In this document: piece after piece, positions 49,930 through 59,558 of the stretch
Position numbering within the stretch: the stretch's first letter is position 1
Layout of the letters: every line of letters starts with the position of its first letter
Origin: Desulfovirgula sp.
GTDB lineage: Bacteria; Bacillota; Desulfotomaculia; Desulfotomaculales; Desulfovirgulaceae
Direction: 5' to 3'
Length of the DNA stretch: 64,000 nucleotides
NCBI GenBank assembly: GCA_020725525.1
Contig: DYEX01000113.1
Span: forward strand, 1 to 64,000
Notes under the pieces: generated by a model
What the model saw: only the letters and a program-made list of their open reading frames with translations
The model's database searches: none
What the model was told of the DNA's origin: nothing
Position numbers and translations under genes: made by a program

Positions 49930-50628
49930 ATGAAACTTCACGTTGCCAGGTGGACCCATCCGGTGGCTGCTGCTTCCCGTTATTTATTTTCCATAAATTT
50001 TCCCCTGCAGGTGCTGGGAGCCAGTGATACCCATGTTTTTTGCAATGAACAGGGGAGGGCGATTCTTTATAACGACGGCCACAGGGAATGTGCCCGGTTA
50101 ATTAACCGGTTTGCTGCCCAACTGGATGCCGGGGTCACCTGGGCGGACCGGGGTTTACGCAGTACCACCCACCATTTTGACCCCCGGCGAGGAGTGGGGG
50201 TGTGGGTATGGGCAAATGCGGCCCAGAAGTGCAGGCAGTACTACGACAGGGCCCTTATGTTCTGGAAACGGGGAAAACACCGCAAGGCTTTTTTTATGCT
50301 CGGTGCGGCTGCACACCTGGTGCAGGATGCCTGTGTTCCCCATCATGCCTGCTGCCGGCTCTTTGACGGGCACCTGGATTATGAAAGGTGGGTTAAAGGG
50401 CGAAAACATTTTTACCGCGTGTTTTCGGGAGGCCTTTACCATCTGGGCCAGACCCCTGAAGAATGGGTGGCGGCCAACGCCTGGCAGGCCAGGGAATATT
50501 ACCCTTTAGTTTGTGCCTCGGCCGATGAAGAAAGTTACCACCGCGCCACCAGCACTCTTCTTCCCCGGGCCCAGCGTTCTACGGCCGGGTTTTTGCTCTT
50601 TTTTTACCGTCAGATACAGCGGGCTTAA
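49930..50628 (+). CDS. Zinc-dependent phospholipase C family protein
   Basis: HFDPRRGVGVWVWANAAQKCRQYYDRALMFW..FMLGAAAHLVQDACVPHHA. Confidence 0.8.
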   Translation: MKLHVARWTHPVAAASRYLFSINFPLQVLGASDTHVFCNEQGRAILYNDGHRECARLINRFAAQLDAGVTWADRGLRSTTHHFDPRRGVGVWVWANAAQKCRQYYDRALMFWKRGKHRKAFFMLGAAAHLVQDACVPHHACCRLFDGHLDYERWVKGRKHFYRVFSGGLYHLGQTPEEWVAANAWQAREYYPLVCASADEESYHRATSTLLPRAQRSTAGFLLFFYRQIQRA

Positions 50629-50703
50629 AACAGCCCTGCATGCATTGCTGCCGCATGATCTTTGGGACCGGCGGGCATAATAAGAGGAAAGAAGGCAGGA
50701 GTG

Positions 50704-51105
50704 ATGGCGATGCAGTTTTCTCCGGGGGAGCGTTCCATCCTGGCCTACTTTCCTTCCAGCACAAAGGCCCGGCGGGCGGTGGAAGAATTAAAATCGGCCG
50801 GCTATGATACCGTCAGCCTGGACCGGGTATCCCGCTTTGGGGTGGAGGATGATGCGGAAATTAATTATGCCGTGGCCGGCCGGGCGGAAACCATTACCGG
50901 GTTGACCCTTTTTTCTGCCGGTACCGGCAGCCTGTCCAACAGTGAATCCCGGGTGCTCAAAGCGGCCGATCCTTCGGTGAGTGGCTACGGTGCCGTTGAT
51001 TACGGCACGGCGGGAGGCCAGGCTTTTCTGGTTACGGTGGTCACCAGTGAAGATAAGGTGCAGGGGGTCGTGGAGATTTTACAAAAACACGGGGCACAGG
51101 TTTAG
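50704..51105 (+). CDS. General-stress-protein-17M-like hypothetical protein
   Basis: ILAYFPSSTKARRAVEELKSAGYDTVSLDRVSRFG; exact start uncertain. Confidence 0.55.
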   Translation: MAMQFSPGERSILAYFPSSTKARRAVEELKSAGYDTVSLDRVSRFGVEDDAEINYAVAGRAETITGLTLFSAGTGSLSNSESRVLKAADPSVSGYGAVDYGTAGGQAFLVTVVTSEDKVQGVVEILQKHGAQV

Positions 51106-51119
51106 GGGAGGGTTTCGAC

Positions 51120-51338
51120 ATGGACCGCCGGCAGAAGGATGGCCTGGAACCGCCGCAAAGCTTTGATGAAGCTGTAGAAAGGATTCGTGAAAAGATAGAA
51201 GCCCCTGTACTATCCCCGGCGCAAACGGCCCTGTGGCGTTCGGGTTATCTAAAGGGCTCCGACGAAGCCCTGGCCTTGCTGGAACGGGCCAGGCAGGACA
51301 AAAAAGAGGTCGTTCCGGGGATTGGCGATGAAATGTGA
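51120..51338 (+). CDS. Small hypothetical protein
   Basis: Open frame with GGGGAGGG upstream; follows the preceding gene closely. Confidence 0.5.
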   Translation: MDRRQKDGLEPPQSFDEAVERIREKIEAPVLSPAQTALWRSGYLKGSDEALALLERARQDKKEVVPGIGDEM

Positions 51339-51541
51339 GCGGGAGGTTTCGTTCCTCCCGCTCTTGCTTTGGGAAGCTAAATTTTTTTCGGTCTGTTCGG
51401 AAGGCAGGAATAAAAGTCAGTCACGTCGAAGTTCAAATAAAATATATTAGAAGTAGCAGCCCTTATCGTTCCAGTGATGCCAGCAAATGCTGGCTATTTT
51501 TGTCCCTAACCATTCTAAAAGGGTCAAGGGGGGTAGCGAAA

Positions 51542-53269
51542 ATGCTACGCGGAGTTGCCGGAGCGCCGGGAATTGCTATTGGCAGGGCCTTTATCTTTCG
51601 TCCGGAACAGTTAGAGTTTGAACGCAAAACCATCTCGCCGCAGGAAGTCGATCAGGAACTGGTCCGCCTGCAACATGCCCTCAGGCAGGCCCACCAGGAA
51701 CTGGCGGGAATTTATGCCCGGGCCATGTCGGATCTCGGCCGGGACCGGGCCGGAACCTTCCATGCCCAGCTGATGATTCTGGAGGATGCCACTTTTGAGT
51801 CCGAAGTGATCAGCCTCATCCGTTCGGGTATCAATGTGGAAGGTGCGGTGGGCGAGGTAGTAACCAACTACGTTCAGATGTTTGAGGATTCGGGAGACGA
51901 ATACCTGCGGGAGCGGGCGGCTGATTACCGGGATGTGGGCTGCCGCCTGTTGCGTATTCTGCTCGGTCAGTCCTGGACGCCGGTGCCGCGTTTGAAGGAA
52001 GAATCCATTGTGGTGGCCCGGGATTTGAGTGCCCCCGACAGCATGCAGCTGGATCGTTCCCGCATTATGGGCCTGGCCATAGAGAGGGGCGGGAGGACCT
52101 GTACGGCCTGCATCCTGGCCCGTTCCCTGGAAATACCCGCGGTGGTCGGGCTGGGCCGTTTTGTGCACCGGGTGCAAAACGGGGACCTTTTGATTGTTGA
52201 TGGAAGCAAAGGCACAGTGATTCTTAATCCTGATCCGGCCACCGTGGCCGAGTACCAGCACCGCCGTGAAACCTACCTGGCCTGTAAAAAAGAACTGCAA
52301 ATGCTTTCCGACCTGCCGGCGGAGACACAGGACGGGTACCGGGTGCAGCTCCTGGCCAATATCGATCATCCCGGCGAGGTGGCCAGCGCGCTGGCCCAGG
52401 GGGCGGAAGGAATAGGTCTTTTCCGTACCGAACATCTTTTTATCGGCCGGGACACCATGCCCAGTGAGGATGAACAATTTGAGGTTTACGTGCAGGTAGT
52501 ACAAAAAATGCAGGGTCGCCCGGTGGTCATCCGCACCCTCGATTATGCCGGCCCCTCCAGCCCCTTTTTCCAGCCCATGCACTATGAACCAAATCCCTTC
52601 CTGGGCTGCCGGGGTATAAGATTAAATTTGAACTTCGAGGAAATTTTTAATACCCAGATCAAGGCAATCCTGCGGGCCAGTGCCTTTGGCAGGGTAAAGG
52701 TGATGTTCCCCCTGATCTCCAGGGTGGAAGATCTGCGGCGGGTTAAGGCCATGCTGCGCCAGGCCCAGGAGGAATTGCAGCTGGCCGGGAAAAAATTTGA
52801 CCCCGGCATCGAGGTGGGCCTGCTGGTGGAAGTGCCTTCGGCAGCCCTGACGGCGGAACTTTTTGCACCGGAGGTTGATTTTTACAGCATCGGTACCAAT
52901 GATCTGGTGCAGTATACCCTGGCGGTGGATAGGGCCAGTGCCCGGATTAATCCCCTGCACCAGGTTTTACACCCGGCTATACTGCGCTTAATTAAGAACG
53001 TTGTGGATGCGGCCCGGACCAGCCGCAAAAAGGTGGCCATGTGCGGGGAAATGGCCGGGGAACCCCTGGCCACCATGCTGCTTTTAGGTTTGGGACTGGA
53101 TCAATTCAGTGCGGCTGCCGGAGCGCTGCCGGAAATTAAAAAAGTGATCCGGGCGGTTACCTTAAAGGAATCCCGGGAGGTAGCCCTGCAGGCCCTGCAA
53201 TTGTCGGCCCCGGAAGAGGTACGCCGTTTTTTGGAGCAGGAGATGAAGAGCCGCCGCTTGTATTTTTAG
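51542..53269 (+). CDS. PEP-protein phosphotransferase (PTS enzyme I) homolog lacking the phospho-His
   Basis: EI family along full length (GVAGAPGIAIGRAF; LFRTEHLF; NPFLGCRGIRL; SIGTNDLVQYTLAVDR; MCGEMAGEP) but GGRTCTACILARS instead of GGRTSHxAIMARS; start chosen at 51542. Confidence 0.88.
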   Translation: MLRGVAGAPGIAIGRAFIFRPEQLEFERKTISPQEVDQELVRLQHALRQAHQELAGIYARAMSDLGRDRAGTFHAQLMILEDATFESEVISLIRSGINVEGAVGEVVTNYVQMFEDSGDEYLRERAADYRDVGCRLLRILLGQSWTPVPRLKEESIVVARDLSAPDSMQLDRSRIMGLAIERGGRTCTACILARSLEIPAVVGLGRFVHRVQNGDLLIVDGSKGTVILNPDPATVAEYQHRRETYLACKKELQMLSDLPAETQDGYRVQLLANIDHPGEVASALAQGAEGIGLFRTEHLFIGRDTMPSEDEQFEVYVQVVQKMQGRPVVIRTLDYAGPSSPFFQPMHYEPNPFLGCRGIRLNLNFEEIFNTQIKAILRASAFGRVKVMFPLISRVEDLRRVKAMLRQAQEELQLAGKKFDPGIEVGLLVEVPSAALTAELFAPEVDFYSIGTNDLVQYTLAVDRASARINPLHQVLHPAILRLIKNVVDAARTSRKKVAMCGEMAGEPLATMLLLGLGLDQFSAAAGALPEIKKVIRAVTLKESREVALQALQLSAPEEVRRFLEQEMKSRRLYF

Positions 53270-53325
53270 CGTTATTTGGTTACAATGGATAAGGGCCAGC
53301 GTGTTTTGGAAATGGAGGTCTTTTT

Positions 53326-54237
53326 TTGAAACGAGTAGTCAGTGTCAGCCTGGGTTCCTCCCGCCGGGATCACCGGGTGGAAGTGGAGCTTTTGGGGGAG
53401 CGCTTTGAGATCAGCCGCCGGGGCACCGACGGAAATTTCGATCGGGCCTTAGAATTGCTCAAGGAACTGGACGGCAAGGTGGACGCCATCGGGCTGGGCG
53501 GGATTGACGTGTACCTGTATGCCGGCAAGACCCGCTATGTGGTCCGGGATGGCAAAAAACTCATGGATGCCGTCCAGAAGACTCCGGTGGTGGACGGCAG
53601 CGGTTTGAAAAATACTCTGGAAAGGGAAACGGTCTATTACCTGCGGGAGCATACAGATTTGCTTCCCCCCGGTACCAGGGTGCTGATGGTCAGTGCGGTG
53701 GATCGCTTCGGGATGGCCGAGGCTTTTGCCGAACTTGGCTGCGACCTTACCTTTGGGGATCTTATTTTCGCGGCCGGTATTCCCTATCCCATTCGCACGG
53801 TCAAGGAGCTGGAAGAACTGGCTGCCAGGCTGCTGCCGGAAATGTCCAAATTGCCCTTTCACATGCTCTACCCCACCGGGAAGAAACAGGAAACCCAGGA
53901 TGAAGAAAAAGTGAAGAAATTCGGCCACTATTACCGGGAAGCACAGGTAATTGCCGGGGATTATCACCTGGTGCGCCGTTATATGCCCCGGCTGGACGGG
54001 CAGACTATTATTACCAATACCACCACCGCTGATGACGTGGCCTTTTTAAAAGAAAAGGGAGCGGGCTGCCTGGTGACCACCACACCCGAATTTCAGGGGC
54101 GCTCCTTTGGCACCAATGTCATGGAAGCGGTGCTGGTGGCTTTGTTGCAAAAACCCTGGGAGCAGATCACTCCCCGGGATTACCTGGATCTTTTACAGCG
54201 TCTGGACTTTAAGCCCCGGGTGGTGTACTTGCGCTAA
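53326..54237 (+). CDS. Conserved protein of the type often annotated 'quinate 5-dehydrogenase'
   Basis: KRVVSVSLGSSRRDHRVEVELLGERFEISRRGTDG...VDAIGLGGIDVYL. Confidence 0.6.
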   Translation: MKRVVSVSLGSSRRDHRVEVELLGERFEISRRGTDGNFDRALELLKELDGKVDAIGLGGIDVYLYAGKTRYVVRDGKKLMDAVQKTPVVDGSGLKNTLERETVYYLREHTDLLPPGTRVLMVSAVDRFGMAEAFAELGCDLTFGDLIFAAGIPYPIRTVKELEELAARLLPEMSKLPFHMLYPTGKKQETQDEEKVKKFGHYYREAQVIAGDYHLVRRYMPRLDGQTIITNTTTADDVAFLKEKGAGCLVTTTPEFQGRSFGTNVMEAVLVALLQKPWEQITPRDYLDLLQRLDFKPRVVYLR

Positions 54238-54276
54238 AATCCAACAGTATCTACATCTACTTGGAGGTAGGCATCT

Positions 54277-54630
54277 TTGGCCAGTCACGCAGAAATTACT
54301 GCCAGCCTTCTGGCCTTCCAGGAGGGTTACAACAAAAACGAACGGTTGAAAATCATGAACCGGGACTGGGACCGGGTGGTTCTGGTGCAGGCCAGTGACA
54401 TCCCTTCCCAGCACACCCTGGAATTGCAGAACGGGGAGTTATCGGTGCGGGAAGGAGCGCCCCCCAGGGCCGATCTGACGGTAATTGCCGACAGCGAAAC
54501 CCTGGCTGACCTGTTTTACGGTGATATTACCCCTACCGAACCCTATATGAACGGTACGCTGAAGATCATCGGTTCCGAAGATGATATTGTGCGGCTCGAT
54601 TTCATTTCCCTGATGATCTGGGGTGAGTGA
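54277..54630 (+). CDS. SCP2 sterol-binding-domain protein
   Basis: LQNGELSVREGAPPRADLTVIADSETLADLFYGDITPTEPYMNGTLKIIGSEDDIVRL. Confidence 0.7.
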   Translation: MASHAEITASLLAFQEGYNKNERLKIMNRDWDRVVLVQASDIPSQHTLELQNGELSVREGAPPRADLTVIADSETLADLFYGDITPTEPYMNGTLKIIGSEDDIVRLDFISLMIWGE

Positions 54631-54631
54631 A

Positions 54632-55993
54632 ATGGGTTTAAAACGGGTGCTCACCCTGCGTACCGTGATTGCAACCAGTGCTGGCCTCACCCTGGCCAGT
54701 TCCTCTTTTGTGGCCGCCGTGCAGGTGGCCGGTTTTCTGGCCGGGGATACCGCCTGGCTGGCTATTCTCACCGGCGGGTTGTTGTGCCTGGGAGCGGCGT
54801 CCTGTTTTTCCGAATTGAATGCCCGCCTCCCCTCCGCTACCGGCATCCGGCTCTATTTTTCCCGGGCCTTCAATGACCGGCTGGCTCTTACCGTTTCCCT
54901 TTTGTATATGGCGGTGGTGATGGGGGTGGTGGGGGCCGAAAGCTACGTTTTAGCTTCCGTCCTCAGTTCCGCCCTGCCGGCGGTGCCGCCCCTGGTCTGG
55001 ATTGTGGCCATGTACCTGGTGGTTACGGGCATGAATATCCGGGGAATTAAGATTGCCGGCACCTTTCAGGACCTGATCACTTACGGGCTTATGGGCTCCC
55101 TGGTGGTGCTGGCCTTTATCGCCCTGGCGAGGGTCGATTTCCACCTCACCGCACCCCTTGCCCCGGGTGGGGCCCTTGCCTTCATCAATGCCGTGGCGGT
55201 GGGGGTTTTTCTCTTTGTTGGTTTTGAGTGGGTAACCCCGCTGGCCGAGGAAGTCACCCACAGCCGCCTGGTGTCCCGGGGCATGCTTCTGGCGGTTGGA
55301 TTGTTGAGCGTGGTTTATGCCCTTTTTACCGTGGCCATGACCGCGTCATGCCCCCGGGAGGCACTGGTTGCCTCTTCTGCCCCCCAGATGGTTTTTGCCC
55401 GCACCGTTTTGGGTCCGGCGGGGGTCTTCTGGATGGCGGTTTTGAGCCTTGCCGCCTCCATCACCACCTTTAATGCGGGTTTAATCAGTGTGTCCCGCTT
55501 TATTTATGCCTCGGCCCGGGAGTACGTCCTGCCACCCGTCTTTTCCCGCCTGAGCATGCGCTTTTTTACACCCTGGGTGGCCATCCTCACCGTCTTTGCC
55601 GCCGGTGTGACCATTTCTCTGGTGGTACTGTTTACCCACCGCTATCTCGTCCTGGTGAACCTGGCGGCGGCCATGGAGTCGGTGGTTTATGCCCTGGCCG
55701 GCCTGGCGGTGATCCGGTTGAGGCAAAAGGAACCGCAAGCTGAGTGTCCCTACCGGGTAAAGGGAGGAGTGTTTATTCCCGCCCTTACCTCGCTGGTCTT
55801 TGCCGTGCTGGCCGTGGCGGTGATGTTCACGGACTTTTATGTGAGCCTGTACCTGCTGGCCGGTTTTGTCATCCTGTGGTGGTACGTCCACCAGGTGGTG
55901 CCGGCTTTGAAGAGCAAATACCAGCCCCGCCGGCCGGCCCGTCGCCGCCGCCCGGTGGCCGAACCGGCCGACGCCGGGTGCAAGAAAACCTAG
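54632..55993 (+). CDS. APC family amino acid permease
   Basis: 12-TM; TVIATSAGLTLASSSFVAAVQVAGFLAGDTAW...FVGFEWVTPLAEEVTHSR. Confidence 0.85.
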   Translation: MGLKRVLTLRTVIATSAGLTLASSSFVAAVQVAGFLAGDTAWLAILTGGLLCLGAASCFSELNARLPSATGIRLYFSRAFNDRLALTVSLLYMAVVMGVVGAESYVLASVLSSALPAVPPLVWIVAMYLVVTGMNIRGIKIAGTFQDLITYGLMGSLVVLAFIALARVDFHLTAPLAPGGALAFINAVAVGVFLFVGFEWVTPLAEEVTHSRLVSRGMLLAVGLLSVVYALFTVAMTASCPREALVASSAPQMVFARTVLGPAGVFWMAVLSLAASITTFNAGLISVSRFIYASAREYVLPPVFSRLSMRFFTPWVAILTVFAAGVTISLVVLFTHRYLVLVNLAAAMESVVYALAGLAVIRLRQKEPQAECPYRVKGGVFIPALTSLVFAVLAVAVMFTDFYVSLYLLAGFVILWWYVHQVVPALKSKYQPRRPARRRRPVAEPADAGCKKT

Positions 55994-56018
55994 CCCCCAA
56001 ACGGGGGTTTCTATTTTT
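55993..56018 (+). terminator. Rho-independent terminator
   Basis: CCCCCAAACGGGGGTTTCTATTTTT. Confidence 0.65.
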
Positions 56019-56060
56019 ACCCAAACCACAACCCCGCCTTGGGTGACGGCAGTTACCCGT

Positions 56061-56140
56061 AAATATTCAGTGAACCCGGTTGGATGCGGCGCTGTCCCCG
56101 CTCACTCCAATGCTCCGCGTAAGATGCGCACCGCGGCTTG
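56061..56140. repeat. Family B repeat
   Basis: AAATATTCAGTGAACCCGGTTGGATGCGGCGCTGTCCCCGCTCACTCCAATGCTCCG. Confidence 0.75.
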
Positions 56141-56226
56141 CTTCGGGCCGGCTCTGGCTCTCTGCGGATTGCCCGCCACTAATCATTCTTCGTTATTACC
56201 TCTTGAAACAATATGTCACCCTATAG

Positions 56227-57174
56227 CTAAAAGCCCAACGCCCGGTAGGCCGGTTTGTCGATTACATTGTCCCGGGAAAGGCCGTGCATGGCCCGGAAAC
56301 GGTAAACGCTTTCTTCCATGTCCCAGCGCCAGGTGCCGTCAATCTTGCCTTTGAACAACCCCAGCCTGGCCAGCGCCCGCTGGACCTCCATGACGTCGGA
56401 GCCGCAGAAGTCCCGGCGCAGGTCCCGGTAAGGCGGTTCCCGGTAGATAAAAGGATTGCCAATAATGATTACCTGTGCTCCCACGGGAACCCGGGGATAC
56501 AGTTCCTCCACATCCCGGTTGTGCATGCGGATGCAGCCATGGCTGGCATAGCTGCCAATGGACCAGGGTTTATTGGTGCCGTGGATGCCGTAAAGGCCCC
56601 AGGGTACGTCCAGTCCCAGCCAGCGGGAGCCAAAGCCCGTCCCCCAGTGCATGGCCTTGCGCACTACCCGGAAGTCGCCCAGGGGTGTGGGCGTCTCGAA
56701 CCTGCCCACGGCCACGGGATACTGGCGGTGGGGCCGGCCGTCAAATAAGACCGTTAAGGTGCGCCGGGTGGTATCGATGAGGATGCTTACATCCTTTGCC
56801 GGGGGCCTGTCCTGCCGGCTGGCGGTTGGCCTGGTGGCAGTCTGGCCAATGGCGTTCCAGGTGGCCGGGCCCACCACCCCATCGGCAGTGAGGTTGCGGT
56901 CCCGTTGAAAGTCCTCCACCGCCCTGGCCGTCGCCGGGCCAAAGATGCCGTCAACCGGTCCGTAATAATACCCCAGCCGGTTCAGCAGCTGTTGCAACTG
57001 GCGCACGTCCGCCGATGTGGTCCCCGGTCCCCCCATTTTAAGGATGGGCTCCGGATCACGGCAACACCGGTCCGGTGGCTGTGGTTCCCCGCCGGCCGGT
57101 ATGGTCGCGTGGAACAGGAATAAAAGCAGGAAACACAGAAAACATAATGTTCTTCCCGTGTTGTTCACCCCCAT
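56227..57174 (-). CDS. L,D-transpeptidase (YkuD) with peptidoglycan-binding domains
   Basis: Signal peptide; VRQLQQLLNRLGYYYGPVDGIFGPATARAVEDFQRD; GIHGTNKPWSIGSYASHGCIRMHNRDVEELY. Confidence 0.92.
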   Translation of the reverse strand: MGVNNTGRTLCFLCFLLLFLFHATIPAGGEPQPPDRCCRDPEPILKMGGPGTTSADVRQLQQLLNRLGYYYGPVDGIFGPATARAVEDFQRDRNLTADGVVGPATWNAIGQTATRPTASRQDRPPAKDVSILIDTTRRTLTVLFDGRPHRQYPVAVGRFETPTPLGDFRVVRKAMHWGTGFGSRWLGLDVPWGLYGIHGTNKPWSIGSYASHGCIRMHNRDVEELYPRVPVGAQVIIIGNPFIYREPPYRDLRRDFCGSDVMEVQRALARLGLFKGKIDGTWRWDMEESVYRFRAMHGLSRDNVIDKPAYRALGF

Positions 57175-57233
57175 TTTCCCGGTGCCTGTTTCCCCTTAGT
57201 TATTTGTAACCCGCAGAAATTTATGCGCCAATG

Positions 57234-57405
57234 TTCATAATGAGGCAATGATGGTATATAATGGCGAGAAAATTGACAGGAGGGCAGGGTTAATATGGCC
57301 AGCCTCTGAAGCGGGGTGGCAGCTTAATCCAGTCCAGGGGAGGTGAGAAACAGAATAATAGTGTAACCAGAAAGGGACCAGCACAGGCAGGTGGTCCTTT
57401 TTTGT
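57234..57405 (+). promoter_or_regulatory. Promoter plus structured leader ending in an intrinsic terminator upstream of the amidase (attenuator candidate)
   Basis: TTCATA-N17-TATAAT (57234-57262); hairpin GCCAGCCTC/GGGGTGGC; terminator GGACCA(57375)...TGGTCCTTTTTT. Confidence 0.5.
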
Positions 57406-57493
57406 TTTTTCTTTGGCAGGATTTCCAGGATTAATGGAGAATCCCTTTATCCAGCGTGTCAAATCATGTTGAACAATGGCTGGAGTTGGGAGG

Positions 57494-59365
57494 ATGAAGA
57501 AAGGGAAACTCTGTCGAGCGTTATCCCTCGGGGCGGTTACCTGCCTGACCGCCGGTTTTTTGTTACTTTCCGGGCCGGGCGGTTCCCTGGCCGGTGGGAT
57601 ACAGGAAGTTGTTTTTAAAGTAGGAGAAAAGAACTACTACGTAAATGAAAAAAGTTTCACTATGGATGCCTCGCCCTTTATTGCCCAGGGGCGTACCTAC
57701 GTGCCTTTGCGTTACCTGGCTTTGGCCCTGGGTGTGGCTGAAAAGGATATCCACTGGGATAAAAATACCAGGACCGTTTTGTTAACCAAAGACGGTGTTG
57801 AGTTAAGGCTTACGGTGGGCAGCAGGACCATAACGGTGAACGGGCAGACAAAGGATATAGATGTGGCCCCGGTGATCAGGGACGGGCGCAGCTACCTGCC
57901 CGCCCGCCATGTGGCCGAGGCTTTAGGCTACCGGGTGGAATGGAACCAGCAAAACCGTACTGTACTGGTCCAACCTGCTGTTCCAACGGGAGGCGGTACT
58001 ACCAACCCGGGTGCCCTGGGTCAGGTGGTTGTCCAGGGCAATATGGTAAATGTACGGAGCGGTCCCGGCTTGCAACATACAGTGGTGACCCAGGTAAACC
58101 GCGGGGATCGTCTGGCGGTGTTGGGGAAGGTTCCCGACTGGTACCAGGTGCAACTGCCCGGTGGAGGAACGGGCTGGATTGTGGCCTGGTATGTCCGGGA
58201 GGAAGACGGCCGGTCCGGTCCGGGGGACGGCCCCATTCCCGGAGGGCCGGTGCCGGGGGATGAAAACTCCCGGGGTTTGCCCGGCGGGCGCCCCCAGCCG
58301 GGGGATGATGGCGGGAACCAGGGTCAGGAACCCGGCAGCGGAAATGCAGGTGACGGCGCGTCGGGGCAGCAACCCGGCGGTTCACCACCGGTGGGAAATG
58401 AAAATTCCCCCGGCAACGGGGGTGCCGGCGGCAATCAGGGTGACAGGAGCCCTGGTCCGGCCGTAACCGGTCTTGATGTTGCCGCGGCGGGTAAGGTCAC
58501 CCGGGTAACGGTGACCGCCGAAGGGGCCATGTCTTACCATGTATTCAGGCTGACTTCCCCCGACCGGCTGGTGGTGGATTTAACGGGTGTCCGCCCGGGC
58601 AATGTGCCGCTCGAAATGTCTGTGGATTCAGAGGCGGTGCAAAAGTTACGGGTGGGCTGGTTCAGCCGGTCCCCCGATGTTACCCGCCTGGTTTTTGAAG
58701 TGAAAGGGCCGGTGCGCCACCGGGCCAGCCTGTCGGCCGATCAGAGAACGCTGGAAATGCAGATCTACATCCCCGATGCCGGTGAAGTGTTGCAGGATGT
58801 GATTATTGCCGTGGATCCCGGCCACGGGGGGCCGGACCCGGGCGCCCTGGGCAACGGCTTGAGGGAAAAGGATATTACGTTGAAGATGGCCCTGCGGGTG
58901 ACTGAGTTGCTTTCGGCCCGGGGAGCCAGGCCCTTACTTACCAGAAGCGGCGATTACGATGTGGGACTGTACGAACGGACGGATATGGCCAACCGGGCGG
59001 GGGCGGATTTATTCGTCAGCATTCACATTAACGCCAACGTCAACCCTGCCGTGCAGGGTACGGCCACCTACATCCTCAGCCCGGCCGGGGGGGGAGATCC
59101 CAACCGGCGGGAAGAAAGCCGCAGGCTGGCCGGTTATATCCAGGCCCGGCTGGTACAGAGACTGGGTCTGGAAAATGACGGTGTGCTGGAGGCTAATTTT
59201 GCCGTCCTGCGCACCTCGGCCATGCCGGCGGTCCTGGTGGAAGTGGCCTACATCACCAATCCCGGGGAAGCCAGCCTGCTTGCCCAGGACTGGTTTGTGG
59301 ACCAGGCGGCACAGGCCATTGTCGAGGGTATTGTGGATTATTTAAGCGAGCGCTGGGGCAGGTGA
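57494..59365 (+). CDS. N-acetylmuramoyl-L-alanine amidase with copper-amine-oxidase-like N-terminal, SH3 and AMIN domains
   Basis: Signal peptide; FIAQGRTYVPLRYLALALG; VNVRSGPGLQHTVV; IAVDPGHGGPDPGALGNGLREKDITLKMAL. Confidence 0.93.
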   Translation: MKKGKLCRALSLGAVTCLTAGFLLLSGPGGSLAGGIQEVVFKVGEKNYYVNEKSFTMDASPFIAQGRTYVPLRYLALALGVAEKDIHWDKNTRTVLLTKDGVELRLTVGSRTITVNGQTKDIDVAPVIRDGRSYLPARHVAEALGYRVEWNQQNRTVLVQPAVPTGGGTTNPGALGQVVVQGNMVNVRSGPGLQHTVVTQVNRGDRLAVLGKVPDWYQVQLPGGGTGWIVAWYVREEDGRSGPGDGPIPGGPVPGDENSRGLPGGRPQPGDDGGNQGQEPGSGNAGDGASGQQPGGSPPVGNENSPGNGGAGGNQGDRSPGPAVTGLDVAAAGKVTRVTVTAEGAMSYHVFRLTSPDRLVVDLTGVRPGNVPLEMSVDSEAVQKLRVGWFSRSPDVTRLVFEVKGPVRHRASLSADQRTLEMQIYIPDAGEVLQDVIIAVDPGHGGPDPGALGNGLREKDITLKMALRVTELLSARGARPLLTRSGDYDVGLYERTDMANRAGADLFVSIHINANVNPAVQGTATYILSPAGGGDPNRREESRRLAGYIQARLVQRLGLENDGVLEANFAVLRTSAMPAVLVEVAYITNPGEASLLAQDWFVDQAAQAIVEGIVDYLSERWGR

Positions 59366-59424
59366 GCTGGGAGGTAGAAAACAGCTGGTTACTTTCCAGA
59401 ACGAAAAATCTATGTTATGATGGT

Positions 59425-59452
59425 ACAGGTCCTTCACGGGCCTGTCTTTTTT
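59425..59452 (+). terminator. Rho-independent terminator
   Basis: ACAGGTCCttcacGGGCCTGTCTTTTTT. Confidence 0.75.
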
Positions 59453-59558
59453 GAACCGGGAAAGTATCCTTGAACGAGTAAGATCACGCATGGTTGAATA
59501 AATATTAAGATGGTACTATCCTGAACATAATTAGGAGAGATAAGGAGAGGGCCTAAAA

